In this document: piece by piece, positions 1 through 11,403 of the stretch
How the letters are laid out: each line of letters opens with the position of its first letter
How positions within the stretch are numbered: position 1 is the first letter of the stretch
Origin: Nocardioides sp. B-3
GTDB lineage: Bacteria > Actinomycetota > Actinomycetes > Propionibacteriales > Nocardioidaceae
Assembly: GCF_024703895.1 (NCBI RefSeq)
Contig: NZ_CP087968.1
Coordinates: 1,426,001 to 1,490,000 of the forward strand
Direction: 5' to 3'
DNA: 64,000 nt
The notes under the pieces: generated by a model
Database searches by the model: none
Seen by the model: the letters and a program-made list of their open reading frames with translations, nothing else
What the model was told of the DNA's origin: nothing
Made by a program: the position numbers and the translations under genes

Positions 1-231
1 TGCCATCACCGTGTGGCACGACTTGCAGTGCCCGCAGCCGGTGCCGGTCTCGCACTGCAGCGCGGCAGCGAACGCGATCGCGGCGTTGGAGCGACCGGAC
101 CCGGGCGGGCCGGTGAACAGCCGGGCGTGCGTCATCCCGTCACCGCCGGCGGCACGCTGGAGGCTCTCGATCACCGGGCGCTGGCCGACGAGGTCGTCCC
201 ACACCGGCCGCGCCTGCTGGGTGTCAGCCAT
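1..231 (-). CDS. holB: DNA polymerase III subunit delta' (partial, 3' end outside window)
   Basis: Clamp-loader delta' subunit, which helps load the beta sliding clamp during replication. Only about the first 76 residues are inside the window; the reading frame runs off at base 1. Visible are a P-loop remnant GPPGSGRSNAA, where the usual GKT is replaced as in ATPase-inactive delta' subunits, and a zinc-binding cysteine cluster (CETGTGCGHCKSC) typical of clamp-loader subunits. The ATG at 229-231 overlaps the end of tmk by eight bases, the common actinobacterial tmk-holB arrangement. DnaX shares these motifs, but the short N-terminus and the tmk neighbour favour HolB. Confidence 0.85.
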   Translation of the reverse strand, partial: MADTQQARPVWDDLVGQRPVIESLQRAAGGDGMTHARLFTGPPGSGRSNAAIAFAAALQCETGTGCGHCKSCHTVMA

Positions 232-850
232 CGAGCATCCCCAGCACTCGCGCCCGGATGGCGGCGGCGATCTCGTCGACCGGCGCGCGGTCGAGCACGA
301 GGTAGTGGTCGGGGTCGGCGGCGGCCGTGTCGAGGAAGCCCTGTTGCACGCGCTGGTGGAACTCCAGCGACTCGCCCTCGATCCGGTCGCGCTCCTCGAA
401 GCGGCCCAGCCCGGTCTGCGGCGCCGGGTCCAGCACCACCGTCAGGTGGGGGCGCAGGTCCGCGGTCGCCCAGCGGTTGACGTGCTCCACCTCGGCCACG
501 ACGAGGTCGCGGCCGGCGCCCCGGTAGGCCAGCGCGGAGTCGACGTAGCGGTCGGTGATCACGACCTCGCCCCGCGCCAGCGCCGGAAGGACGACGGTGT
601 CGACGTGCTCGGCCTTGTCCGCGGCGTACAGCAGGACCTCGGTGCGGTGCGAGAGCTCACCCGTGGAGGGGCTGAGGACGATCTGGCGCAGGGCCTTGCC
701 GACCTCGGTGTCGCCGGGCTCGAAGGTGAGCAGGACCGTGTGACCGGCGACCTCGAGGGTGTCCTTGAGCAGGCGCGACTGGGTGGACTTGCCAGCCCCC
801 TCGCCGCCCTCGAAGCAGACGAACAGCCCGCTGTCGGCGTACACCCTCAT
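224..850 (-). CDS. tmk: Thymidylate kinase
   Basis: Phosphorylates dTMP to dTDP in the cytoplasm for DNA synthesis. The 208-residue protein has the P-loop FEGGEGAGKST near residue 10 and the DRY motif in VITDRYVDSALAYRG, which contacts the nucleotide. Length matches the usual 205-215 residues. I chose the ATG at 848-850 (MRVYADSG); an in-frame ATG two codons upstream is equally possible, and the open frame running further to 1009 is not needed and reads through repetitive CGCTTCGCTC sequence. Its end overlaps holB, so the two are translationally linked. No frameshift is seen. Confidence 0.93.
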   Translation of the reverse strand: MRVYADSGLFVCFEGGEGAGKSTQSRLLKDTLEVAGHTVLLTFEPGDTEVGKALRQIVLSPSTGELSHRTEVLLYAADKAEHVDTVVLPALARGEVVITDRYVDSALAYRGAGRDLVVAEVEHVNRWATADLRPHLTVVLDPAPQTGLGRFEERDRIEGESLEFHQRVQQGFLDTAAADPDHYLVLDRAPVDEIAAAIRARVLGMLDG

Positions 851-1017
851 GCTCATGCACGTACTCGCTTCGCTCCGTGCGCGCATGAGGCACGTGTCGC
901 ACTGTGTCTGACTGTTCGCTCGCTTCGCTCGCTCACGCGCACACCCTACGGGCGAGCACCGACGGCCGACGTGGCGATCTCGTCGGGGGCCACGACGCGA
1001 GGTTGCCACCCGGATGT

Positions 1018-1105
1018 ATTTCCACTCGAGCGAGTGGAAATGCAGGCGGCGAGCGACGCTCTCACGCTCACGCCCCGATGGACTTCCACTCGCTGGAGTG
1101 GAAGT
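1018..1105. repeat. Two REP-like palindromes
   Basis: A perfect palindrome with 11-bp arms and a 2-base centre at 1018-1041, and a second with 10-bp arms and a GCTG loop at 1082-1105. Both share the core TTCCACTC/GAGTGGAA and both are followed by CAGGCGGC, so they are two copies of one element. They lie in the 296-bp gap between tmk and the SGNH hydrolase gene, which otherwise holds only CGCTTCGCTC-rich sequence and no convincing gene. No T-tract follows either copy, so a terminator role is doubtful. Confidence 0.7.
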
Positions 1106-1133
1106 TCAGGCGGCTTGTCGGCGCTGCCTCGAG

Positions 1134-1150
1134 CTGAGGCTCCGCCTCAG
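1134..1150. terminator. Short hairpin at the 3' end of the SGNH hydrolase gene
   Basis: Inverted repeat CTGAGGC-TCC-GCCTCAG that overlaps the TGA stop at 1147-1149. Seven GC-rich base pairs with a 3-base loop and no U-tract; a weak intrinsic terminator is the simplest reading. Confidence 0.4.
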
Positions 1151-1955
1151 GAGTTGTGTCCGGGCCTGATCGTCGCGGTCACCGCACCGGCGTAGGCCTC
1201 GTAGCCCAGCAGGTTCGGGTGGAAGGCACCCGGGTCGAACGCCCCCAGCAGCCACGGGTCGGGGAGCGTTGACGCCGTGGCCGACGAACCTGTCGGTGAC
1301 GTCCACGAAGTCGAATCCGTGTCCAGCCGCGGCCGCAGCCACGACGTTGTTGAGCTGGTCAGCACCCTCGTTGAGGACTTGCTGCTCCGCGGGTGACGCA
1401 CCGAGGTAGGCGCCGCACTCGGGAGAGAAGAGCCGCGCGTAGCCCGTGACCACGACCCGGGCGCCGGGTGCCGCGGCCGCGATCTGGTCGTGCAGGGCGT
1501 CGAGGAGGCCGGGCAGGACGGTGCCGATCCGGCCCCGCACCAGTGCCGCTGCACCGGCGCACTGCGCATCGGTCCCGCCGAGGCAGGCCGTGACCGCCTG
1601 CGACCAGCCGATGTCGTTGCCGCCGATGCTGAGCAGCACCAGATCCGTGTCGGCGTCGAGGGCACTGAGCTGACCGCCCGCGACCAGTGAGGTCGTGGTC
1701 GCGCCCGCACACGCAACGAAGTCGTCGAGCTCGAGCCGGGCACGACCGTCCACGAGCACGCCGTACGCCGACTGCGACCGGGCACAGGCGCCGGAGCTCG
1801 GGTCGTACGGCGGTGCGCCGACGCCCGAGCCGTAGGAATCTCCGAGCACGTCGTACTGCGTGCGGGGCGGCCCCCGCCGCCGTGGCGGAGGTGGCGCCGA
1901 TGAACGGGACAAGGAGGAGCAGGGCGACGACCGTGGAGCGCAGACGGATGCTCAT
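1147..1955 (-). CDS. Secreted SGNH/GDSL hydrolase (two frameshifts)
   Basis: Extracellular esterase or lipase of the SGNH family. The ATG at 1953-1955 opens a signal peptide (MSIRLRSTVVALLLLVPF, cleavage after ATSATAA). Block I is VLGDSYGSG with the nucleophilic Ser, block III is SIGGNDIGW, and block V is AFHPN with the catalytic His. The frame breaks near 1865 and near 1265, and the three conserved blocks are recovered only by joining frames. Similar enzymes include the Streptomyces lipase-like SGNH family; substrate cannot be told. It stands alone between tmk and topA and ends in a small hairpin. Confidence 0.8.
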
Positions 1956-2013
1956 CCGTCGGACGCTACGACCGTCGGCCCGGCGCCGCCACCCCCACGA
2001 GGGGGATCCCCGC

Positions 2014-4732
2014 TCAGGCCTTCTTGGTCGCCGTCTTCTTCGCGGCCGGCGCCTTCTTCGTCGTGGCCTTCTTGACCGTCGTCTTCTTGGCGGTGGTCTT
2101 CTTGGCCGCCTTCTTGGCCGGCGCCTTCTTCGCGCCCTTCTTGGCGGCCTTCTTCGCGGGGCCCTTGTCCCGACGCTCCTGCAGCAGCTCGGCGGCGCGC
2201 TCGATCGTGATCGACTCGACGGTGTCGTCCTTGCGCAGGGTGGCGTTGTACTCGCCGTCCGTGACGTACTCCCCGAAGCGACCGGCCTTGACGACCACCG
2301 GCTGACCCGAGACCGGGTCGGGCCCGAGCTCCTTGAGCGGCGCCACGGCCGCACCGCGACCACGCTGCTTGGGCTGGGCGTAGATCGCCAGCGCCCGGTC
2401 GAGCGTGATGTCGAAGATCTGGTCCTCGTGGGTCAGCGACCGGGAGTCGGTGCCGCGCTTGAGGTAGGGGCCGTAGCGGCCGTTCTGCGCGGTGATCTGC
2501 TCGCCGTCCTCGCCGGCACCGACGACGCGGGGCAGCTCGAGCAGCTTGACCGCCTCCTCGAGCGAGACCGTGTCGAGCGACATCGACTTGAACAGCGAGC
2601 CCGTGCGCGGCTTGGCCGACTTGGGTGCGTCCTCGGGCAGCACCTCGGTGACATAGGGGCCGAAGCGGCCGTTCTTGGCCACGATCTCCAGCCCCGTCTC
2701 CGGGTGGGTGCCGAGCACGGCCTCCTCGCCCGCCGGGTTGGCGAGCAGCTCGCGGGCCTTGGCCAGCGTCAGCTCGTCGGGCGGCAGGTCGTCGGGGACG
2801 TTGGCACGCACGAGCGCGCCCCTCGTCGCCTTCGGGGCCGGGGCCCTCGACGTACGGGCCATAACGACCGACGCGCAGGTCGATGCCCTCGCCGATCGGG
2901 AAGGTCGCGAGCTCCTTGGCGTCGATGTCGCCGAGCTCGTTGACCAGCGTGTGCAGGCCCTCGATCTCGCCGCCACCGAAGTAGAACTCGGCCAGCTCGG
3001 TCTTGCGGTCGCGGCGACCGCCGGCGATGTCGTCGAGGACGTCTTCCATGCGGGCGGTGAACTCGTAGGAGATCTGCCGCGGGAAGTGGTTCTCGAGCAG
3101 TCGCACGACGGAGAACGCCAGCCGAGCCGGCACCAGCGCCGAGCCCTTCTTGTAGACGTAGCCGCGGTTGACGATGGTGCCCATGATCGATGCGTACGTC
3201 GACGGGCGGCCGATCTCGCGCTCTTCGAGCTCCTTGATCAGCGTCGGCTCGGTGTAGCGGGCCGGCGGCTTCGTCTCGTGGCCCGCGGCTCGGACGGAGG
3301 CGGCCGAGACGGCCTCACCCTCGGTCAGGTTGGGCAGACGGGTCTCCCGGTCGTCTCGTTGCGAGGAGTCGTCGGTGCCCTCGACGTAGGCCTTGAGGAA
3401 CCCGTGGAAGGTGATGACGCGACCGCTCGCGGAGAAGACGGCGTCCTCGCCGGTCGAGGCGGCGCCGCCGATGCGGATCGACACGGACTGGCCGGTGGCG
3501 TCCTTCATCTGCGAGGCGACGGTGCGCATCCAGACGAGCTCGTAGAGGCGGAACTGGTCGCCGGTCAGGCCGGTCTGCGCGGGCGTGCGGAAGAAGTCGC
3601 CGGCCGGGCGGATCGCCTCGTGTGCCTCCTGCGCGTTCTTGACCTTGGAGGCGTAGGTGCGCGGGGCGTCGGGGACGTACTCGGCGCCGTACAGCTCGAG
3701 AACCCGGGCCCGGGCGGCGTTGATGGCCGTGCCCGACAGCGTGGTCGAGTCGGTACGCATGTAGGTGATGTAGCCGCCCTCGTAGAGGCGCTGCGCGACC
3801 GACATCGTGACGCTGGAGCTCATGCCGAGCTTGCGTCCGGCCTCCTGCTGGAGGGTGGTGGTGCGGAAGGGCGCGTAGGGCGAGCGGCGGTAGGGCTTGG
3901 ACTCGACCGAGCGGACGTCGTACGTCGAGTCCGCGAGCGCCGCCACGAGGGCCTCGGCGCGGGCGCGGTCGAGGTGGACGATGCCGTCCTTCTTGAGCAC
4001 GCCGTCCCGGCCGAAGTCGGCACCGCGAGCGACTCGGGCGCCGTCGAGGGAGTGCAGCTTGGCCGGGAACATCCGCTGCTCGTGCGAGCTGCCGGCGTCG
4101 AAGGTGCCTTCGAGGTCCCAGTAGGAGGCGACCTTGAACTTCATCCGCTCGCGCTCGCGGTCGACCACGAGTCTCGTTGCGACGGACTGCACGCGGCCGG
4201 CGGACAGGCCGGACATGACCTTGCGCCAGAGGACGGGCGAGACCTCGTAGCCGTAGAGGCGGTCGAGGATGCGGCGCGTCTCCCGGGCCTCGACGAGGTC
4301 CATGTCCAGCTCACGGGGGGCATCGGCTGCGGCGAGGATCGCGGACTTGGTGATCTCGTGGAAGACCATCCGCTTGACCGGGATGCCCTTGGGCGCGAGC
4401 TCGTCGAGGAGGTGCCGGGCAATGGCCTCACCCTCGCGGTCCTCATCGGTGGCGAGGTAGAGCTCGTCGGCGTCCTTGAGCAGCTTCTTCAGCTTCGCGA
4501 TGTGACTCTTCTTGTCACGCGGCACGACGTAGTAGGGCTCGAAGCCGTTGTCGACGTCGACGGCCAGCCGGCCCCGGGGCTTGTCCTTGATCTTGGCCGG
4601 CGTGTCAGCAGCGTTGTTCGGCAGGTCGCGGATATGACCGATGGACGACTCGACGACATACCCGTTGCCGAGGTAGCCGCCGATCATCTGCGCCTTCTTG
4701 GGCGACTCGACGATGACGAGCTTGTGTGCCAC
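2014..4732 (-). CDS. topA: DNA topoisomerase I (one frameshift)
   Basis: Type IA topoisomerase that relaxes negative supercoils. The GTG start at 4730-4732 (VAHKLVIVESPKKAQ) follows AGGAG. The Toprim domain is at the N-terminus (LVIVESPKKA, ATDEDREGEAIA), and the catalytic Tyr lies in the motif ITYMRTDSTTLS. The C-terminal half contains repeated D2/D5-type modules with NGRFGPYV and NGRYGPYL. The protein ends in a long Lys/Ala tail built from AKKA and TKKA units, as in other actinobacterial TopA, where it aids processivity. One frameshift near 2818 joins DEGR to ALVRANVPDDL. About 905 residues when joined. Confidence 0.95.
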
Positions 4733-4937
4733 GTGCGTTTCTCCTGCTCCCCGGTGCCTTGGATCCACGGTGCCCGGACCCCAGTGCGCGGCCACCGTAG
4801 CGCGTGAAAACCAGTCCGCCACTCCCGATGGCCCCTGTGGATGGACGGCATGGAGGGCGGGCTGTGGATAACCGAACCCGAATGTCGGTCTGCGCTGCCA
4901 GCGTGACAGACCACCTCAACCACACGAAGGAGCACCC

Positions 4938-5744
4938 ATGTACGACCACTATGACGACCACTATCCGTTCCCGGGGTACGCCCCGGACGAGGCGTACACC
5001 CAGCCCGGGATCGACATCGCCGACCGTCTCAGCCATCTCGTCTTCGTCGACGGCCGGCTCGTCGACGCGTGGAGCGAGGACGTGCGCCGCACCCGTTGGG
5101 AGCGGCATGCCGAGCGGTTCGACGAGGAGCGCCGCCCTCGCGTGGTGCAGTCGCCTCCGCCGCCGCCCCGTCACGAGCAGGTCCTCGAGTGGCTCGACTC
5201 CGTCGTCGGCGGCCGGGAAGCTGTGCTTGCCCTCGGCACCGCGGTGTCCCACGTCCCGATGCTGCGTGGCGTGGTCGATCCGGTCGCGGACGAGCCGTGG
5301 CTGATCGTCGACGAGCTGCTCGGCGACCTCTGCTCTTCCCTGCTCTCTCCCGACCTCGAAGCGCCGATGCGGCGCTGCCTCCTGCTGCTGCGCGAGCGCT
5401 GTCGGTCGTTGCCCGAGCGGTCGACGCCCGACCGGATCGCCGCGGGCGTCGCCCGGGTGGTGGGCAAGGCCAACGCGGCCATCGGCCCCGACGGACCGGT
5501 CACGCAGCTCAGCATCGCCGCCCAGCTCGGCGTGGCCAGCCTGAACGCCTGCGGCAACAACGTCGTGGGCCATGTCCGCCGCGTCGGCTGGCCGAGCCCG
5601 CGTCCGTGGGGCAGCGACTGCCCGCCGTTGCTGGCCACCGGCCGGGCCGAGCTGCTGTCGGCACGCACCGTCGCCGATCTCGTGGAGCTGCGCGACCGGG
5701 CCCTCGACGATCAGGCGGGCTCGGCTGCTGCCGTCGGCCCATGA
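4938..5744 (+). CDS. Conserved hypothetical protein
   Basis: A 268-residue soluble protein with no motif I can assign. The N-terminus is rich in Tyr, Asp and Pro (MYDHYDDHYPFPGYAPDE) and is followed by a Pro stretch near residue 73. The C-terminal third (LSIAAQLGVASLNACGNNVVGHVRRVGWP) looks like a compact conserved module, possibly helix-turn-helix. A good ribosome binding site AAGGAG precedes the ATG by six bases. Its place beside topA matches that of the uncharacterised Rv3647c in M. tuberculosis, recalled and not checked. The frame is unbroken. Confidence 0.75.
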   Translation: MYDHYDDHYPFPGYAPDEAYTQPGIDIADRLSHLVFVDGRLVDAWSEDVRRTRWERHAERFDEERRPRVVQSPPPPPRHEQVLEWLDSVVGGREAVLALGTAVSHVPMLRGVVDPVADEPWLIVDELLGDLCSSLLSPDLEAPMRRCLLLLRERCRSLPERSTPDRIAAGVARVVGKANAAIGPDGPVTQLSIAAQLGVASLNACGNNVVGHVRRVGWPSPRPWGSDCPPLLATGRAELLSARTVADLVELRDRALDDQAGSAAAVGP

Positions 5745-5818
5745 CCTCACGCGTCATGGTGTGACGGCGGATCCCGCCTCGACAGTGGAGACATCCACAT
5801 CGAGCAGAGGAGCACACC

Positions 5819-6161
5819 ATGACGGCCTACGCGATTGCCTACCTGCGTGACGTCGACTTCGGCGACGAGATCATCGAGTACCTCTCCCGCATCGACGCCA
5901 CGTTGGCCCTCTTCGGCGGGCGCTTCCCCGGTCCACGGCGGCGAGGTCGACGGCGTGGAAGGCGTGTGGGACGGCGACGTGATCGTCATCGAGTTCCCCG
6001 ATCGCGAGACCGCTCGCGCGTGGTACGACTCGGCGATCTACCGGGCCATCCTGCCGCTGCGCACCGAGCACTCCAACGGCATCGCGGCCATCGTCGGTGG
6101 CGTGCCCCGGGGCTACCGGGCCACCGACGGGCTCGCCGCGATGCTGGCGTCTTCGACCTGA
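5819..6161 (+). CDS. DUF1330 family protein (one frameshift)
   Basis: Small cytoplasmic protein of the DUF1330 dimeric alpha-beta barrel superfamily, about 114 residues. Typical features are the start MTAYAIAYLRDV, the strand GRFLVHGGEV and the segment VIEFPDRETARAWYDS before the last helix. The frame breaks at 5936-5941, where CCCCGG stands for the CCTGG expected in FLV. The ATG at 5819 follows AGAGGAG. Its TGA lies inside a palindrome shared with the convergent methyltransferase gene. Enzymatic activity of the family is not established. Confidence 0.82.
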
Positions 6162-6184
6162 GTCTTCAGAAGACTCAGGTCGAA
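6152..6184. terminator. Perfect palindrome holding the stop codons of two convergent genes
   Basis: Sixteen-bp arms at 6152-6167 and 6169-6184 separated by one base, with no mismatch. The TGA of the DUF1330 gene is at 6159-6161 and the TGA of the opposing methyltransferase gene at 6175-6177, in mirror positions, so both proteins end in Ser-Thr. It can fold in either transcript and probably acts as a bidirectional terminator. Confidence 0.75.
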
Positions 6185-7637
6185 AGGAAGCCCTCGTCGA
6201 CCAGCTCGCGCACGACCGGAAGGTAGGTCTCGCGCAGCTGCTCGGCGTCGCCCTCGGTGAGGTCGGCGACCGCGTCGAGGATCTGGCCGGCCGTCAGGTC
6301 GCCGTCGCTGGCCCCGATCAGGGCGGCCTCCACGGTGTCGACCTGACGGGCACGACGGAACCCGCGCTGCTGACGGACCACGATCGTGGCCGGGTCCTCG
6401 GCGCCGGGTGCGCCTTGGGTCTCCTGCATCACGTCCTCCCCGGCGACGAGGTGCGAGTCCGTGTCGACGAGGGTGTCGATCGCGGTGAAGTGGTCCGTGA
6501 TCGCCGGCCCGATCGGCTGCTCGACGTCGTAGCGCCACTCCTCGAGCCGATGCCGGCCGGTGCCACCCGCCCGGACGTTGATCCAGCCGAACCCGACACC
6601 CTCGATCCCCTGCTCGTCGAACCACGACAGCCGGGTGTCGTAGCGGTGCGGGTAGTGCGGGGTGCCGTGCACGCCCTCGTCCTTGAGCCACATCTCGACG
6701 TACTCGCTCGGGTCGATGACCTCGCGCTGGATGACCAGCGCATCGCAGTCGTCGGTCAGCCAGGACCCCAGCCGCTCGTCCCAGTCGGTGCCGCGCACGA
6801 TCGACCAGTTGGCCGGGACTGGGCACAGCCCGTGCTCGGTCAGGTGGTCGGGCGCAGCGCGGACGATGTCCTCCACCACCCGGTCGCCCGGCAGACCGGA
6901 GTCGCGGTAGACCAGTCGCTCGCCGGTCGCGGGGCTGATCACGAAGGGCGGGTTCGTCGCGATCAGGTCGAACCTCTCACCCTCCACCGGCTCGAAGAAG
7001 GAGCCCTCGCGCACGTCCACCTCGACACCGTTGAGCACCGCGTTGAAGCGCGTCATCCAGAGCGCCCGCCGGTTCACATCGGTCGCGACGACGTCACGCA
7101 CATGCGTCGCGAGGTGCAGCGCTTGTACGCCGCAACCCGTCCCGAGGTCCGGGGGCGCGACCGACTCCGTCGCGGACGGTCAGCTGAGCCAGCGAGGTCG
7201 ACGCGCTGGAGATGCCGAGCACGTGGTCGGAGCCGACCCGCATGGGCGCCCCGTCGAGGCCGGGCGTCAGGTCGGAGACGACCCACAGGTCGACGTCGTC
7301 GCTGGAGTAGGGCCGGCAGTCCATCCGGGCCGCGACCTCGCCGACGCTCTGCTCCAGCAGGCCGGCGTTGCACAGTCGATCGACCCGGGCCCGGCAGGGC
7401 CCGCTCGGCCTCGGCGTGCGAGGTCGGCGTCTGGAGCAGGAAGAGCCGTGTCAGCGTGCTCAGTGCGGAACCGTCCGCGGTTCGCCGTACGCCCGGAGTG
7501 GTCTCGTTGCGGCTCAGCGCCCGGTGCCCCCGGTCACCCAGCACCTCGGCCACCGCGTCGTAGGTGAACTCCGCGGCCACGAGGGCAGCGCGCAGGTCGA
7601 TCGCCGGGGAGAGCTCAGGTGCAACGTCGCCGGTCAT
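6175..7637 (-). CDS. SAM-dependent methyltransferase, HemK/small-MTase type (two frameshifts)
   Basis: Class I methyltransferase of about 487 residues with an N-terminal helical domain and a C-terminal extension. Motif I reads DLGTGCGVQALHL when frames are joined, and the catalytic motif is IATNPPFVISP, the NPPF signature of enzymes that methylate amide or exocyclic amino nitrogens. Frames break at 7149-7154 and at 7384-7389, both where a CCTGG-type codon pair (Leu-Asp, Leu-Val) is expected. The ATG is at 7635-7637. The long N-terminal region and C-terminal tail match an actinobacterial family of unknown substrate; PrmC proper is shorter. Confidence 0.8.
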
Positions 7638-7725
7638 GGCCACAGTCTTCCAGCGCGCAACTGGGCACCGTCGTTGAGTACGGCGACGCACGCGCCCACA
7701 CGGCAGGCGCCCGCACCATGAGGCC

Positions 7726-8251
7726 ATGCCCGTGACCCAGAACCGCCGCTCCCTCCTGCTGACGTGCCCGGCGCTGATGACGATCAGCGCATCGGCGGTG
7801 CTGGGCGTGACCCTCGTGGCCATGCTGTTCGTGGGCTGGTTCGCCCCGGCCATCCCCATCATCACGGTGGCCGTGGTCCACCTCTACCGACTGACGATCC
7901 GCTCGTCGTCGTCGTACGAAGGCCGAGTGGTGGCGCGGGAGGTCGGGGCTGGCGCCCCGGCGATCGCCGCAGGCCCGGGCACCCGGATCTCCGTGTTCGT
8001 CGTGGGCCTGTGGGCCGAGATCCTGCCCCCCGGACTTGGGACACGAGGAGCATCCGATGTTCGGGACCTACCCGTACGCCGACGCGTGGACGGCCGGCGG
8101 AGCCGGCGTGGCGCTCCCGGTCGTGCCGGCGACCCGGGTGGCTCTTGCGTCGCACCGTGACCTGATCTGCTCCCCTTCGTGCGTTGTTCGGTCCTCGCGT
8201 TCACTCCCGCTCGTGGTAGCCGGTCACGGGTTCAGACAGGCGGACCCGTAG
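7726..8251 (+). CDS. Small predicted membrane protein (one frameshift)
   Basis: About 174 residues if the break near 8027-8032 is repaired. That break again has CCCCGG where CCTGG would give LPLDLGHEEHPMFG. The N-terminal half contains a strong hydrophobic hairpin (ALMTISASAVLGVTLVAMLF, then PAIPIITVAVVHLY). The C-terminal half has Gly/Ala-rich sequence TAGGAGVALPVVPA. It is divergent from the methyltransferase gene with 88 bp between. I do not recognise the family, and the C-terminus past about 8170 is less convincing and overlaps the opposing small frame. Confidence 0.45.
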
Positions 8252-8422
8252 GCCGCTGAGCCAGAAGTCGTGGTTGAAGGCGAGCAGCCCATCGGCCCGG
8301 CCCGGCCCGAGCTGGGCGAGCCACCACTCGAGCGCCTCGCTGTCGAACTCGCGATCGGGGTCGGGCAGGAAATCGCCCCAGTTGCCCAGCAAGTTGACCT
8401 CGTACCGCTCGCGACACAGCAC
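8201..8422 (-). CDS. Small hypothetical protein
   Basis: A 73-residue frame from a GTG at 8420-8422, read just downstream of the hppA terminator. Composition is protein-like, with a Trp-rich acidic stretch (NWGDFLPDPDREFDSEALEWWL), and the frame is unbroken. No ribosome binding site and no family recognised. It overlaps the tail of the opposing membrane-protein frame, so only one of the two ends may be correct. Confidence 0.35.
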   Translation of the reverse strand: MLCRERYEVNLLGNWGDFLPDPDREFDSEALEWWLAQLGPGRADGLLAFNHDFWLSGLRVRLSEPVTGYHERE

Positions 8423-8425
8423 GAC

Positions 8426-8457
8426 GAAGGCCCGCCGGACCGATCCGGCGGGCCTTC
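8426..8457 (-). terminator. Intrinsic terminator of hppA
   Basis: Perfect 14-bp GC-rich inverted repeat (8426-8439 with 8444-8457) and a 4-base loop, 17 bases beyond the hppA stop codon. No long U-tract, as is usual in actinobacteria. Confidence 0.8.
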
Positions 8458-8473
8458 GACGTACTGGTGTTGA

Positions 8474-10789
<2,316 letters not shown>

Positions 10790-10949
10790 GTGCGTCCTCC
10801 CGGGAGTGGTACGTCTAAGTACGAACGCGCGGGAGTCTACGCACCTGTGACCCGGATCACGCGGCGGCCGTGCCGCACATCACACCTGGTCCGGGCGCGT
10901 CGCAACAACCGCGTCCCGCCGTACGGCGAAGCGCGCTCGAGAGGGGTCG

Positions 10950-11285
10950 TCAGCTGGCGACGAACGGGTCGACGGAGTCGTGGATCACGAACACCTTCGC
11001 CAACCCGGTGATGCGGAAGATCTTGAGCAACCGCTCCCGGGAGCAGATGAGCTCGAGCGAGCCGTCGTGGGCGCGGACCTTCTTGAGCCCGCCGACGAGG
11101 ACGCCCAGACCGGTGGAGTCGAGGAACTCGACTGCCTCGAGGTCGATCACGATGTTGTAGGAGCCGCCGCTGACGAGCTCGGTGATCTGGTCGCGCAGCC
11201 GGGGCGCGGTGTAGACGTCGATCTCGCCGCCGACCGCAACGATGGCGCGACCATCTTCCTCGCGGGTCGCAAGGGTCAGATCCAC
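10950..11285 (-). CDS. STAS-domain anti-anti-sigma factor
   Basis: Anti-sigma factor antagonist of the SpoIIAA/RsbV type, 111 residues. The phosphorylatable Ser is in [14 protein letters not shown], preceded by the strand [12 protein letters not shown]. In its dephosphorylated state such a protein binds an anti-sigma kinase and frees a sigma factor. The GTG at 11283-11285 follows GGAGCA. No kinase partner is adjacent; the gene sits between hppA and the divergent helicase gene, so its partner lies elsewhere. Confidence 0.9.
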   Translation of the reverse strand: MDLTLATREEDGRAIVAVGGEIDVYTAPRLRDQITELVSGGSYNIVIDLEAVEFLDSTGLGVLVGGLKKVRAHDGSLELICSRERLLKIFRITGLAKVFVIHDSVDPFVAS

Positions 11286-11403
11286 GACTGCTCCAGTTCG
11301 GAAGAAATCCACTCGAAGCAGGACGCCCCGAATGCTGCCGGGAGTTATCAAACCATGAGACCTGTGATCCATGCAGGTGCACCCTTGCCCCGGGGATGAC
11401 TCG

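Noticed and set aside
902..935. CGCTTCGCTCGC repeats between tmk and the esterase gene as a regulatory element
   Set aside because: Low-complexity GC-rich sequence common in actinobacterial intergenic regions; no symmetry or spacing that supports a site.
2675..4807. A 710-codon open frame opposite topA
   Set aside because: Antisense shadow of a high-GC gene; topA on the other strand has complete family motifs.
4863..4871. TGTGGATAA, a perfect DnaA-box core, upstream of the hypothetical gene next to topA
   Set aside because: A single box with no cluster, no AT-rich unwinding region and no dnaA/dnaN neighbours. Not a replication origin.
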